From Erodium maritimum (taxonomy: Eukaryota > Streptophyta > Magnoliopsida > Geraniales > Geraniaceae), in the NCBI GenBank assembly GCA_963921825.1, contig OY997595.1, positions 64,077,879 through 64,141,878 of the forward strand: a DNA stretch of 64,000 nt, given 5' to 3'. Position numbers and translations under genes: made by a program. This document shows positions 47,020 through 59,270 of the stretch, in pieces. The notes beneath the pieces were generated by a model that was given only the letters and a program-made list of their open reading frames with translations, ran no database searches and was not told the origin of the DNA. Numbering within the stretch: the stretch's first letter is position 1; each line of letters begins with the position of its first letter.

Positions 47020-47690
47020 CTCCATTCATTAACCAAATTTCCGATTGTTTAGGACTTGTTTGGACTGTGTGGCTTTTGTTATTGTTGGGCTTTTATCCAC
47101 GGCCCATTCCCATATATGCCTTTAATGAATGGGTTGTGAAACCAGCAGAGTGGGCCTTCTCAGGCCTCAACTTTTCCTTTCTTTGTTGTTTCCATCTATA
47201 TCCATGCATGCATGAGCCAAACGACGTCGTTTTCCGCCGGTGTTGTCGTCGATAATGGAGTTTTTTTGTTTCTCTCAGATAGTCCTCTCCGGAGTTACAT
47301 TGGCAGCTGAAAGTTTCTCTGCCGACGAAGCTGATAACAAAGAAGGCGTTGAAGATCAATGGAGGTGGATGTGGGCTAGGTCTTATAGATCAGCTTATTG
47401 GGTTGCGCTGCTTCGATGAAATTGAAGATCACTACTCTATTTTGTGCCGTTTCTAGGGCTGAAAATGATGCCTTTCTCGATTATGACTAAGGTTTTGAGA
47501 AGAATCTATCTGGGTTTGTGTTTACTTCAGCTGCGCTAGAGGATTCAAATAAGATTTGGGGGAGAAATTGTGAAGGAGGATTGCTATTTGATATCAGTGA
47601 TGATGAACCAACATACATACAGAAATGTTTGGAGGATATATTTTGTGGGTCATTTGTCATGTGAGAGATCTGTTGTGGAGGCTTATTTTA
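47020..47690. other. possible decayed gene fragment
   Basis: The plus strand near 47285-47400 reads SGVTLAAESFSADEADNKEG and on through WRWMWARSYRSAYWVALL before a stop. I do not recognise it. TTAGAGCATCTCC at 47010 looks like one end of a Tourist-type MITE, without a partner. Confidence 0.25.
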
Positions 47691-47892
47691 TGGTATTCAC
47701 TTTTTGCAATTTGTAGCCCTCTTTTGTTATAATAGCAAAACAGTACCTCAACTTGTGTTTTTGCCAAAAAAGTTGTTTTCATACAAATTGCAACGAAAAG
47801 ACAAGTTCTGAGTAGTTTTTTGCGATTATCAAAGAAGAGGACTACAAGTTGCAAAAGAATGAATACATCAAGGTACTTTTTCTCGATTATTC
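47691..47892. mobile_element. MITE copy, internally deleted
   Basis: It shares GGTATTCACTTTTTGCAA and the inverted end CAAGTTGCAAAAGAATGAATAC with the elements at 36713 and 48372. It lacks their middle part and the outermost left end. Confidence 0.65.
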
Positions 47893-47900
47893 CTTAACAC

Positions 47901-48367
47901 AACAACAAGAATGAGGTAAATCACTTTGGTTTCCAATCTTTATTTCATTGTCAGCAAACAGAACAGGTATTGTTGGGCTCAACAACAATAAGCATGATAT
48001 TTTATGGATGCTAATACAGATGGAAGGAGGTTTGGCAAGAGCGGATTGGAGGGTCTGATGGAAGGGCTTAGCTAATCTGCAGCATCACTGGACAACTATC
48101 TCACTTGCAGGCTTCGGTTGTAATGCCATGGTAGAGGTACTGCTTTGGTGCGCTGTATCTTGCTCTAGCAGTTCTATTGATTTAGTATTGCCATTGGTTG
48201 GTGTTAGTTGTGTGTTTTCTTTCAAGGCAACATTTACTGTGCATGTTTTTACGAGAACGCGGTGTGTGTATATCATGCTCATTGTTGTTGATGTCTGCAA
48301 TACCTTTTCTGTTTGGTGACTGACATAAAGATTGGAAACCAAAGTGATTTACCTCATTCTTGTTGTT
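47901..48367. repeat. 42-bp perfect inverted repeat pair
   Basis: 47901-47942 is the exact reverse complement of 48326-48367 (core GAGGTAAATCACTTTGGTTT). The 383-bp spacer has weak open frames on both strands with no domain. MITE copies of one family lie just outside both arms. Confidence 0.85.
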
Positions 48368-48371
48368 TTTA

Positions 48372-48804
48372 GGGATAATTGCAATTAAAGCATCCCAAGG
48401 TATTCACTTTTTGTAACTTGTATCTCTCTTCTTTGGTAATTGCAAAAAACTCCTTGGACTTGTATTTTTGTTGCAATTTGTATGAAAATGACGATTTTGC
48501 CCATACAATTTAGATTTTTAAAAAATTAAGCAAAAAAAAAAACAAAAATCAAAATTTTCACATCCCTTAATTTGCTTCCTGTTTGTACCGTACAAAGAGT
48601 ACGAAATTCAAGGATATGAAAATTTGGATTTTTTGTTCTTTAATTATTATTATTTTTAATTCCAAGGGTAAAATCGTCGTTTTGAAACAAATTTATACAA
48701 AGTGCGGCAAAAAGACAAGTTCAAGGTACTTTTTTGCGATTATCAAAAAAGAGGGCTACAAGTTGCAACAAGTAATACTCAGGGTACTTTTTTGCAATTA
48801 TTTT
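48372..48804. mobile_element. MITE, full-length copy of the PAL-intron family
   Basis: It starts GGGATAATTGC and ends in an inverted, C-to-T decayed version (GCAATTATTTT). A 9-bp repeat, TTGTTTTTA, flanks it (48363-48371 and 48805-48813). The 9-bp duplication points to a Mutator-type parent. Non-coding, foldback. Confidence 0.8.
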
Positions 48805-48813
48805 TTGTTTTTA

Positions 48814-49640
48814 TGTTTTCTCGGTTGAATTGTATTTGTCTGTTACATCTATAGATAACCCTGCAAAATGAACCGGGTTTCCCCATCATTTATAACTTGA
48901 TGTTGCATGTTATGTATAATCCCATACTGGTTTCTCTTAATATGAAAAAGAAACCTTCTTGGTTTTGTCATTCCCCTCAGCAAGTTGAAAAAAAACTTAG
49001 AAATAATGGAGCTCTCTGTGGTTTCTGCTTTATAGGTGAATTGTTATTTTTGCGAAAAAAACGTCCTCCAATTATGTTCCATCTGCGAATCCATTATCTT
49101 TAACGGAAATTAGTCCTGTGACTTCAATTTTTTTTTGTAAATGACAGTTTTCTCTTTACATTATATGTGTTTTGCGATTTGTAACCCTCGTGTATACGTG
49201 TTTTGCAATATAGAACCCAAGGGTATACACTTTTGCATGGTTACTTTCGAATTTTATGCAAAAAATTAACCCCGCTAGTGGGTTTGCAGACGAAAAATAG
49301 TTGAGGGATGTTTTTTGCAAATCAAAATAGTTCGCCGATAGTATATGCAAAACATGCATAGTTGACTGCAAGTTTTTGCAATTACTCCTAGAATTTACTG
49401 TTCTTGATAGAATTACACAATACATGGGTGAGTGGACCAAGTTCTCCACCGATTTCACTTATCGCTGGTTGGATTCCACCGCGACATTGCCGATGTCACA
49501 GGAAATCCCTTTGTTAGAATCTTGGAATTACAAGTGGTTTTCATGTTACAGGTTCTAGGTGGTGGCATACAAAATGTTATGACTACAAAGCACGACCAGC
49601 TAAATCTCTCAAATCAATCTAATTCTAATGGACATTAATC
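48814..49640. other. unassigned A/T-rich intergenic DNA
   Basis: Short open frames only. 49150-49390 repeats motifs such as GTTTTGCGAT, GTTTTGCAAT and GCAAAACATGC in both directions, perhaps an old foldback element without clear ends. Confidence 0.35.
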
Positions 49641-49649
49641 AATCAAATC

Positions 49650-49979
49650 TCAGAGACAGAGATAGAGGGAGAACTTTGGATCACAAGGAGAAGCAGCACA
49701 GCGAACCACATTGAGGAACAGGCTCTCGTCACAAGGAATGCAGAGCTTGGAGTCTTTATTGGAGAAGTCATATTCGTCGCGAGCAATATCCAGTAGCGCC
49801 TTGACCAGCGGGTGCTTGAGTAAGGTAATCTTGATCACAAACCTCTTGTATTCTTCACCTATGTATACCACCAAATGACCCTTGGGGACATCTTTGGGGA
49901 TAGAACAGTCTTTGTGCATGAAAGGCCACAAAACACATTTTGCAAGGCATGCCCTTTGAAGCTTCCCCATCATCGTCAT
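49650..49979 (-). CDS. SAUR family auxin-responsive protein
   Basis: SAUR proteins are small, short-lived growth regulators. Many inhibit PP2C.D phosphatases, so that plasma-membrane H+-ATPases stay active. This intronless frame gives 109 residues from MTMMGKLQRACLAKC. The SAUR core runs from DVPKGHLVVYIGEEYKRFVI through HPLVKALLDIARDEYDF to KLCIPCDESLFLNVV. The frame is open upstream to an ATG at 50093, but a TATA box at 50097-50106 makes that codon too close to the likely transcription start. The ATG at 49979 (or 49970) is therefore preferred. No neighbouring SAUR copies are seen, although the family often occurs in clusters. Function is inferred from the family. Confidence 0.9.
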   Translation of the reverse strand: MTMMGKLQRACLAKCVLWPFMHKDCSIPKDVPKGHLVVYIGEEYKRFVIKITLLKHPLVKALLDIARDEYDFSNKDSKLCIPCDESLFLNVVRCAASPCDPKFSLYLCL

Positions 49980-50096
49980 CTTCGTTTTGTACTGTAAATC
50001 TTGTTGGTTATAAGGAAGAGAGACGAAGTAGGTGTTACAGATAGACTGCAGGGAAGAGAGAAAGTGGAGATGTGTGAAAGTGGAAGTGCTCAATGG

Positions 50097-50106
50097 TTTA
50101 TATATA
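50097..50106 (-). promoter_or_regulatory. TATA box of the SAUR gene
   Basis: The minus strand reads TATATATAAA, about 120 bp before the chosen start codon. Confidence 0.65.
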
Positions 50107-50596
50107 AGCAGAGTGCTGAATAGAAGCTATAAATAAATGGTTGACATGATGGATAGCTAGCTAAGCTAAAATATCAGTTGGGTTTCATGGCCATTACATA
50201 TATAATATCTATTATCTTCTTAGACTTCCTCAGACATTCTATGAACATAAATGATGATGCTGATGATTTAAAAAGTTACTAGTAGGGTCAGAGAAGAAAT
50301 GCAAGATTTTTTTTTTCTATAATCAATGATAAATTTAGAAATTTCCAAGGTCTTTCATTTCAAGTACAGACCTTACCCCACAAGTGGAAACATAAGGTGT
50401 ATGAAATAGGCATGGGGACAAGCCCAGCCAAAGTTACTGTTGTAACAGTGTATTTGCACACATTCTCTTTTCGTGGCTACGATGTTTTGTTGGTGAAAGA
50501 GAATCTGCTTGCAACCTGATTAAGATTATTTAGATATCATTTTTTGTTTGTCAGCAAGAAAGCGGGAAATCCTATTCTAGCTTAATCTAATTATAA

Positions 50597-50901
50597 GGGT
50601 TAATTGTCAAAAACTACCCTAAAGTATTGTCTTCAAACAAAAAACTACCTAAAGTTTTGTCCACCGACTTCCGCTAGAAAAACGTAACAGGGATGTTCAG
50701 AATGAATGGTCTGAGTAGTTCTTCGCAGATTCAATAGATTTGTGGGCAATTCATAATGCATTCTATAGTTGTGTGGGCAATACTTTAGGGTAGTTTTTGA
50801 TAATTAACCTGTTATGTTTTTTTAACGGAAGTCGGTGGACAAAACTTTAGGTAGTTTTTGTTTGTAGACAATACTTTGGGGTAGTTTTTGACAATTAACC
50901 C
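50597..50901. mobile_element. foldback MULE-type MITE (305 bp)
   Basis: Inverted arms of about 77 bp start GGGTTAATTGTCAAAAACTA and are flanked by a perfect 9-bp repeat, TAATTATAA (50588-50596 and 50902-50910). A third partial copy of the arm (GGGTAGTTTTTGATAATTAA) lies inside, near 50790, which suggests an insertion of one copy in another or an internal duplication. Confidence 0.9.
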
Positions 50902-51030
50902 TAATTATAATCTAACCTCCATCCACTGGGGTTCAAACCCCTTACCTCAAGGAGGTGAGGGAGCTCTCTGACCACCAGGTCAACACAAGTGGGCTAGCTT
51001 TCAAACTATTATCACTAAGTCTTCTATTTG

Positions 51031-52440
51031 TTTTTTGAGAAGAACATGTACTATTATTACTGGAAAAGGAAATAGACTGATGAGCACATAACTGTACTCA
51101 TCGTACAAGATAGAATCCAACTAACGAACATAAAGCAATAACAGAAATCTAAAAGTTGCTCGATGCATAGGGACGGTTGAAGGGGAAATCTGCGGTAGCA
51201 TCCAGGGAAGCCATGGATACCGATACAGCATACTTCTACCAATTGGCACTGGGCGAGCAAGCCGAGTGAAAAGGGATTCCGTTTGGACATAAATCGACTC
51301 TGAGGTGCGCTCCAGTAGAGTACTGAGTCCTTAAAGTGACGTCCCGGACAGTCCTGTAACCAGAAACTGAAATGGCTCATATGGACATTGCATTCTCCCG
51401 AGGAATCATTAGACGTCGTCCCCCCTCGGATGATAATGAGGGCCTTTAAAAACGTATAATTGCTGGTTCCCGATCTGATTGAAGAATGTCGCGCCGGTAT
51501 TTGGTGGAATCGATGCCACCCTACGTCCAGTGAGGCGGTATTACCGGCAAACCCCCCACTGGACCACGAAGGACTCATTGATCTAGGCGAGGGTGCGTTT
51601 CGCCCCTCGCCGTTTGTGGTTTTCCTCCATTTCCTGGGCCCCTATCTCGTCCCGAAACCCGACCCGGGACCCTGCCCCTGTCCGCTCCGCAACCCAGGTT
51701 GCCTTCAACTTGGGTCTGTCCAGACCTGACGCGGTCCAATCCAACCCGACCCAGTCCACCCAAATCGGGTTCCTTCCCAACCAAGACTGGGTCCGACCTG
51801 GCCCAGCCAGCCCGACCCGACCCGTAATCCAAGCCCATCTCAGCCCAAGACCACCGAACCCTAGGTTCCCTTGCCTGCAGCGCCGTCAACCAATCTCTCG
51901 GAACCCTAGCCATCGTCGGCTTCTTCTTTAACGCCGCCATCTTCTCCTGTCGGCCGCCGGACTCCTTCACGGCCCCAGACAACATGCTCGGAACCTTAGC
52001 CTCCCGTTCCTCTTTCCCCTTCAGCGCCCCCGCCCTCTCCCGTCGTCCGCCAGACTCAGACTCCGCAATCACCACACGCAGCGCCAGCATCGGTGGTGGC
52101 CATGGTTCACGTACCACCCGCTCCCACGCCGTGAACGCCATCAGATCAGCCCCACCTCGCGGTTTCAGCGCCGCCGCCCTCACCGCCTCATCTCGCGGCT
52201 TCAGCGCCGCCGCATGTGCATCCATATTCTCTGCACCCGATGAGATTGGTTGCCGCGAGAGAGTTTTCTCCGGCACCGATCCCATCAAAACCAGACCAAG
52301 AGGATTGTCATCCTCATGATCTGCCTCACCCCCATCGTTGCCTCCTGAGAACATTGGTGTTTCGCCGGAGAAGATGGAAGACAAATCACAAAAAACCAAA
52401 TCTCAAACCCTAGGGTTTAGAGAACTTGGCTCTGCACTGA
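51031..52440 (-). mobile_element. ORF1-only LINE, relative of the 5.8-kb element
   Basis: A T-run at 51031-51036 marks the A-tail of a minus-strand element. Its 3' region (51100-51260, read on the minus strand: CTGTATCGGTATCC, then GATGCTACCGCAG) resembles that of the plus-strand LINE (CTGTATCGGTGTCC, then GACGCTACCGCAG near 8010-8040). The leader lies near 52440 with AAACCCTAGGGTTT, followed by a GC-rich ORF1 start. Neither a reverse transcriptase nor a target duplication was found. Confidence 0.6.
51575..52399 (-). pseudogene. LINE ORF1 N-terminal region
   Basis: A 274-codon minus-strand frame from MVFCDLSSIFSGETPMFSGG, rich in Gly, Arg, Glu and Ala, with repeated AAALKPR units (about residues 65-80). 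It has the low-complexity N-terminal character of plant LINE ORF1 proteins. There is no DUF4283 region or zinc knuckle, so the conserved half is deleted. The assignment depends on the flanking leader and tail. Confidence 0.45.
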
Positions 52441-53480
52441 TCGTATAAAATCCAGAAACAGCAACATTACTGGTTTTCTGACCTGGTCACCATGAATGCA
52501 GTTATTGCAGGAGATGGGTGTTTTCTGTAATTATTTTGTGAATACAACGTGTAATATTATAGTACTCACAATATGTATGCGGTCTTTGATTAATTCTCTG
52601 ACGAAACTTCCTGGCATTGCAACACATTGCAGTCTGAGCTGGCCCTGTGATCAAAAGGTGTCATTTCCAAAGGGAACTGGACCTCTGGTGGAGGGAGGGA
52701 CCCTATTGTGAGTAAGCAAGTGCAGTTCATGTGGTAGAAGTCTGAAATTGGCTGGTTCTGGTGGGTTCCGGGTTCAGTTGCAGAGAGTTTGGTTCGTGTT
52801 GATTCTGGTGGGGATTGGAACCAGGGACGCGGACTCATGATTGCACAATGCATCCTCTCGGGACAAGCTGCGCTGTACTTGCTTGTACCTGTAATAGTCA
52901 CTGTGAGCTGGCTTGGTTTCTTCAACCACGTTCCAAGTTCCAACACGGCTTAGCCATCAAGGCCAGTGATCTGCAATAGGGCACGTCGAATTCTTTTGTT
53001 TGACCTTGGCCAACATACGGTACAGGTTTTACAGAGTATGTCCCTTTTCTTGTACATTTAAGCTGTCCCATTGGCCTAGAGAAAATGACTGGTTACTTGA
53101 ACCCTATCTTGTCAAAACCTTGTTGATGGAGATGCACCAACTGTCACATTTTTTATTTATCTTATTCGCTAGTTTTCCGACAAAATTATAATTATTTTGT
53201 CTGAGGTAAAACCTGTGATCTCTGACGCTTACTATATTAAGTTTCGTAGTTGTTGAATCGTTTGCCTCGTACGCGGGCAGTCGCGCGGGCGGATATAGGC
53301 TTACTAGTTTTGATCGTTACTGAAGGTCTAATTTTTGAAGCACCATGTAAATTAATGAGTAGTTTTTCTTCTTGCCAGGTTAGTGTTTTGAATGCGAGTT
53401 TGAGACAATGTATGGTCCCAAATTAATTGATAGGAAGTACCATAGTTCAGACTTTGAAACATTGTCATCAGACTTTCAAG
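52441..53480. other. intergenic DNA without a recognised gene
   Basis: Short frames on both strands (for example 52590-52946, -, 118 codons) show no domain and no splice partners. A CG-rich stretch near 53260-53310 ends in CTAG but does not fold into a convincing Helitron hairpin. Confidence 0.4.
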
Positions 53481-53491
53481 TATTCTTCTAA

Positions 53492-53732
53492 GAGCATTCA
53501 CAGTGGCAATCGCCTCAGCACAGGCGACTTTGGGACGAATAGCCTTGACCTCTATAGTGGAAATCGAATCAGCCACATGTCGCTTAGAGTGGGCATGGGC
53601 CAAGGAGAGAGAAGTGAAACAAGATTGGGCGAATTGACCAGACGATAATTTCTTTCGCCCAGAGTGTCAAAAAACTACTTCCTACTTTTTAGACGTTTCC
53701 CCCTCTCATTTTGCCTACCACTTTGGGTGCTC
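53492..53732. mobile_element. Tourist/PIF-type MITE (241 bp)
   Basis: The ends GAGCATTCACAGTGG and CCACTTTGGGTGCTC (inverted) have TAA on both sides (53489-53491 and 53733-53735). Confidence 0.85.
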
Positions 53733-54139
53733 TAATAGAGATAATCTCCTCCAGAAACCAAACTAAATCCCATATGGATACTAACATGATCTGGTAACTT
53801 AGTATCGGCTTATGAAATGAGTTTATAAGCAAAATTAAACAGTATGTTGGTAGAACATAGATACTGCATGATAAGTATATAGTTACAGATACATAATCCT
53901 CCTGATGCCGGAGATATAAGATGCCTTTGTTTAAACAATTGACAGTTAGCAGTAGGCACATATTCTTTGCAATTACAATTGAAAATTTGTAGCCAGGAAG
54001 TGGAGTTTCAAGTAGATATGAGAATATCATAAATATATGCAGATTAGAGGTAAACAACAAGAGGCTTTAGCCAACATTTCTTTACAAGACATTTTAGGTC
54101 AGGTTCCTTACAGTTGTTCTTGAAGTTTGGGGAAGATTA

Positions 54140-57100
54140 TCACCTCCGTTTCTTCCTTCTTGTGTTTCTTCTCTGAGAGTTAACTTTGGGAGGAGTGGGC
54201 GGTGTAACACGTGAAATGTTTGGTTCACGCTCAAACGGGTAAGGGTGAAGGGCGGCGAGCTCCCTGACGCGGCGTAGCAAAGAATTCGGTAAGGGACACT
54301 TCTGATTTTGCTTAACCTGTGTTTAGCCATTAAAACCTTTTTAGAGATAAAGCAACCTAACACACCCATGTTTATAGTTTATAATAAGAATTCTACAATT
54401 ACAAGTGTCTTGTAGAAATACATTGCATGCCTAACATACAAGGCTATCTTCAGGACTTGCTCCTAGATATAACTATAAGTGATAATTGCAGATTGTTATC
54501 CTCTAATATACGTCTTTTGCACGTAACTATCGGTAACTTTGAAACGTTACTTACAGCTCCCTTAACTTTCATTTCTTCTCACGGTGTTAAAAATGGGCAC
54601 TAGTCAACAAAATTTCAAATGTATGTCATCAGCATCTACCAAGGAAGGGCACTTTGGACTTTTCACTTTGAAACCTATGTGAACAATGTCTATTTTTAAC
54701 ACCGTGAGAACAAAAAAAGTTTGGGGAGCTGTAAATAAAGTTTTAAAGTGGAGGTAGTTATGTGCAAAAGACATACAGTAGGGGATGGCTTTCTAGTTTC
54801 TACAATTATCCCCAACTACAATCAACCCGATATTCTACCATTGGCTGTATTATGCACATGATACTAACAATATAGTTCAATAAGTTGAACAGTGTCATTG
54901 CTTGTACTTCAAAGTGAACCATGTAAAAAAAGGAGTGCATGAAACTGTCACTCAGATAGGTACTTGCATGGTAATGTGTTCTGTACTCATTGTCTAATAT
55001 TCAGGCATATGCAACTAATGTGCACCTAGATTGCAAGTACTCATGGCTCGAGAAACAGAGTTTGACATTTTTAGGCTAGGTGTGAAGATCATCTTTTATG
55101 CAATGCAGAAGCCTTACTTCTATATCAGAAGGTTTAAAATCACCAAATGAGAATTCATTGAACAGATGAAGCGGAATGAAGATCTGAATCGATTAAAATT
55201 TTGAAACCTGAAGACTTAGAATTGCTAACCTCTCTTCCATTATGTTTCCGTGAATTGCTAGCTCTTAGAAGATTTCGCCACTTGTCCTGCAAACCCACTT
55301 CTAGATTTAATTTCAAGTTTAACAAATGAAGGTTGCTAAAGCATGAGGGATTACCCTAATGTCTAAAGGAGTGCGGTAGGTAGATGATGAGAATAGGAGC
55401 CTCTTTATATCAGTCCACCTTCCGACTCCATATTGAGAAATACCATCAACCAAATTTGTTATTTCTGAAAGAGTCCACATCCTCTGATTCTTCCTCCGAT
55501 CATTACTTTCCTTTCTAGATCTTTTAGTTGTCACTGAATCATCTTCAGACTCAGTGTTGTAATCTTCCTCACTAGATTCAAGCTTCTCCTCCTCCTGCAG
55601 AAAAGGCAAAACAATGACTCTAGTTCTGAAGCTATGTAACATTGCAGCATAACTATAAAAACCTGAGGAGTAATTTATTAGATTTCAAAATAATAGTTAA
55701 TTTGCTATAATATGATTTTGAGTAGGCATGCTACCAGGAGAGGTATAAAAACTTTTTAGACCCCACTAAGATGCAAATATACTCGAAACGAGGATGGTAA
55801 TTGATTCATATCAGGCTACTCATCTACATTATTGATAATGACTAGGGATCAACAGGTGCCTATGTCTGTAAAGATTCTATTTTCTTGATGACAGATTATA
55901 AACAATCGGTATCATACAATTGAGAATCTGGGATCATACTCAACTAAACATGTATGCACGGCTATGTTACTAATCGGTTACTTTGTTTTAGTAGTGAGAG
56001 AAATAGCAGGACAAGTTCTCAATATTCTTTAGTGAAAGAAAGTAAAATAAAGGGTGAGAATCTTCCACACCGAAATATATTGTTCTTTCTTTGGACGCCC
56101 TCTCCGTACACAGACTTCCACAGACTCTTCTATAACGGATGCCAGGGACGTTCTCTTGCGGCAATGATCATCAGAAGTCAAAAGCATATCCTTGGAGCTA
56201 GTGTGAGAACCTTTTTGTCTTCCCTTCAAATATCTTGGCTTGGGATCTGATGACTCATCAATATGACGCTTAGGAGGCTTCCGTGTTCTCTTCTGTTTGA
56301 GACATGTATAAATGTTAGTTGTTCCTGCATAACCCTTTTCCCTCTTATTAGTAGACTTGAAATCGTTATCTAACTCATCAGGGACCCATGGATCAAGTGA
56401 AGTGGGGGAATTTTGACACATTTTGTCTTTAACTGTCGTCAGGCAGCCACTTTTGCTTCCAACAACACCATGAATTTTACATGTCACTTCCTTGTCCTCC
56501 ATATTGTTTTTGCATTCAGACTCTGGCCTAGTTTCTGTGGAAGATTCTGATACCCCAATTGCACCATTACTAGCACCACTAAATCCCATAGAGTGACTCT
56601 CTGAAGTTGAATTCCCAAAATGAGTTCTCCCAAATTCAATATCTGTAATGGAAGGAAAAGAAAACATCACTGGATAATGTTCTCTTAGTATAATAACTGG
56701 AAACCATACACGAACAGTCATCCGAGTTTACCGAGTAAAAAGTCATCACATGGACTAGCGAGACCATCTGCGGCATGAAAGTCCTCAATTTCATCAACTC
56801 CATCAAGAAATCCATCAAGAACCTACAAGAACTCAACATAGTAAGATAGTGAGCACATACACAAGCTTTAGCGACATCAGGTATAATGAATGACAGCAAT
56901 TGATAAGGGGGCAATATCATTATTAGCTTGGAAAGACCATAATTGTACAGTTCTCATCAAGAGTAGTTCAGCCTAACATTGACAAATAAAAATTCCCACT
57001 CTCTCTCATAATGCTTGAATTATAGCATTGGCATAGTTGATATAGTAAATAATGTCCAATTTTACTTTTCCGTGAAGTTTAGTGACAGAATAAATAGCAT

Positions 57101-59270
57101 AATGCGATTATTACATTGGTGGACAAACAAGTTCACTTAGATTTGATTTAAGGTTGAAGCTGATGTAATGATGAACAAATAATCTAAATATGTAAGTCGT
57201 CGATAACAATTTTGGCAAAACGTTAGGATGTCAACAAGAAGATACACATACTCCAAAATTCAGATCATCCTCCCCTCTCACAGTTGTATTACAATCCAGC
57301 CAACCTAATGAAGAAGAAAGAAAAATACACCAGTATTATTAAGACCATTAAATTAACCAAGTAAAACAAACATCAAGTACAAATCTTAGAGGGGAATTTT
57401 TAAACCTTTACAAAGGCACACAATGGCCAATTGATGGTTCAGGCATCACCTTATCTATTTATAACCCTCTGCTACAGGTCTCCATCCAAGGATGGTGTGG
57501 ATGGATACCCACTCTGCCCCAACCCTATACAATGGCTTCACTCAATGATCATAACTCAGGGAAGAAGAATAAGATTTGGACTCCTGACCACATTAGTGTA
57601 GTAGAATAATCAGTTCTTGTCATCCAACTCAATCCTATTTATACCCAAAATATTAGGAAGCTCTCAGGGAGACCGCTACTACTGGCAATTCACACGTAAA
57701 AAGCAGAAACTTCAAGTGGGCAATTAATTTGCCAGAAATAAATGGTAGACAAGCAAAATGTGACGCACTCCATGCTCAATCAAAATGGTCTCACATAATT
57801 TCCTTATACAAGGTGTTCTATTACCTTCAATGTGCAACTCCATGAGTTCTTTTGACTCACATCAACTAGAGAGTTACATTGCAGGAACCTGAGGCTTGTA
57901 TAAATGATTCTGCACTCCATAACAACTCTATTCCTCCTCTTAGCTGTTAGTTCTCAGAATGAATGCAAGTGTACCTCATGTGTACCTGAGTTCCAAAACA
58001 TTTTTGCATCAATACACAGCGTTGACCCCATTGTGCCACTACCCAGTCTCAGCCTCCGATGTCAACCCTCAACCCCACTCTCTATTGTCCATTGTGAGTT
58101 AATGAGACGTTATGAACCGAAGTATTGTACCCAATGAGAAGGGGGCAAGATACAAACGTCTGTCCATAATTAACCCCCCAATGCCCTATCTACTAGGTGT
58201 TTGCAAACCATATTGTCAACCTCTAGCACAGGATGTGTCAATATAACATGGTTGAATTTAATAAAAGGCTGAAGAAAAGCACGTAAGGGTACTGACAATA
58301 TGTCAGTACTACGGGCACTCTGCCAAATACTTGCTATTTACAACACCATCATGTAGCCAAAAGGTTAAATACAAGTCCAATTCTATTACCATTATTAGCC
58401 ATCAAGGCTGACTCCAATCTGCGGGAGACATCGTTCATCTCCAAGCATTTCCCTCGATTATCATTATCAAAGCGCAAAACATTATCCACCGAATTAAGAT
58501 CATTTTTAGGTTCTGCCAGCAAATGTTCAACTTCAATTGCTTCATCTTCTATATCAGGAGCAATGAGTTCATCAAACTTAACCTGTAAAAGCAAAATTAA
58601 AGATCTCATACCTCAAATTCCAAGCTCATTCAAGAAAAAAAAAATTAATTTGAATGTGATACTAAACCAAGTATCAATTCAGAAATTACAACTCTTAGTA
58701 TTATAAGTCTGGAACTCAATGAAACAGAATGTTGAATATACAATATAAATCTACATCAACCAGGTCTGTTTCAAACATCAGACTACATGTATGCTGCTGC
58801 AGAGAGGAATCTATTTTTTAATAATCTTGAGGAAGTAACAATAATCACACGATGATTTTAATAATGTCAACAACTCAGCTGTACGCAATGCTTAGTACAG
58901 CTAGAATAAGAAGATACTACTCCAAATCACCATGACACAGAACCTATCTGCCTTAGAATTAAACTATACTATTCTTCACATACACCAGAATCAAATCAAG
59001 GCGCTGACTATAGCACAGTCCATGAATACGTAACACCAGGAAAAGAAACAGACAGCATCAACCTAGAGAATAATAAATAAAAAAGTAAGCACGATCTACA
59101 GGAACCAAGCGCCAACCTGCACTGTATCTGTTTGTTTGCCGAGAAAATTTAACACAACAGTCTCGGCGATAACTTAATGGAGTTACTTTCCATATCAACA
59201 AAAAAAATGACATACCGTCATTTTCCGGGAAGCCAAACAGACGGTAGGAAAGAGAACGAACCTCGATCAT
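54140..59270 (-). CDS. telobox Myb protein, TRF-like family, eight coding exons
   Basis: TRF-like (TRFL) proteins are nuclear and bind telomeric-type repeats or promoters through one C-terminal Myb domain. The coding exons on the minus strand are 59262-59270, 58390-58582, 57252-57304, 56732-56822, 56071-56642, 55355-55594, 55230-55286 and 54140-54316. They join in phase to 1,392 nt, or 463 residues plus stop. The product starts MIEVKFDELIAPDIEDEAIE. The fifth exon carries basic RTRKPPKRHIDES and an AT-hook-like RRGRPKK. The sixth and seventh form the Myb repeat (MWTLSEITNLVDGISQYGVG, RWTDIKRLLF) and the telobox part (DKWRNLLRAS). The last exon has LPNSLLRRVRELAALHPYP and a basic end. All introns are GT-AG, but the donor after exon 5 (TCG|GTGTGG) is weak, so that boundary is the least certain. 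The first exon codes for only three residues. Confidence 0.88.
54480..54812. mobile_element. foldback MITE in the last intron of the TRF-like gene
   Basis: The left arm (GATAATTGCAGATTG ... CTCACGGTGTTAAAAAT) and right arm (ATTTTTAACACCGTGAGAAC ... CAATTATCCCC) pair over most of their length. The flanks AACTATAAG and AACTACAAT are a plausible decayed 9-bp duplication. It lies within the intron 54317-55229. Confidence 0.7.
57305..58389 (-). other. large intron of the TRF-like gene
   Basis: A 1,085-bp intron. It has short plus-strand frames (57904-58134) but no domain or element with definable ends. Confidence 0.5.

Noticed and set aside
49980..50093. Upstream extension of the SAUR protein by 38 residues
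   Set aside because: It would start a few bases from the TATA box, and the added residues do not resemble SAUR proteins.
53250..53315. CG-rich stretch ending in CTAG, possible Helitron 3' end
   Set aside because: The CGCGGG segments are direct rather than inverted, so no terminal hairpin forms. No empty site is available.
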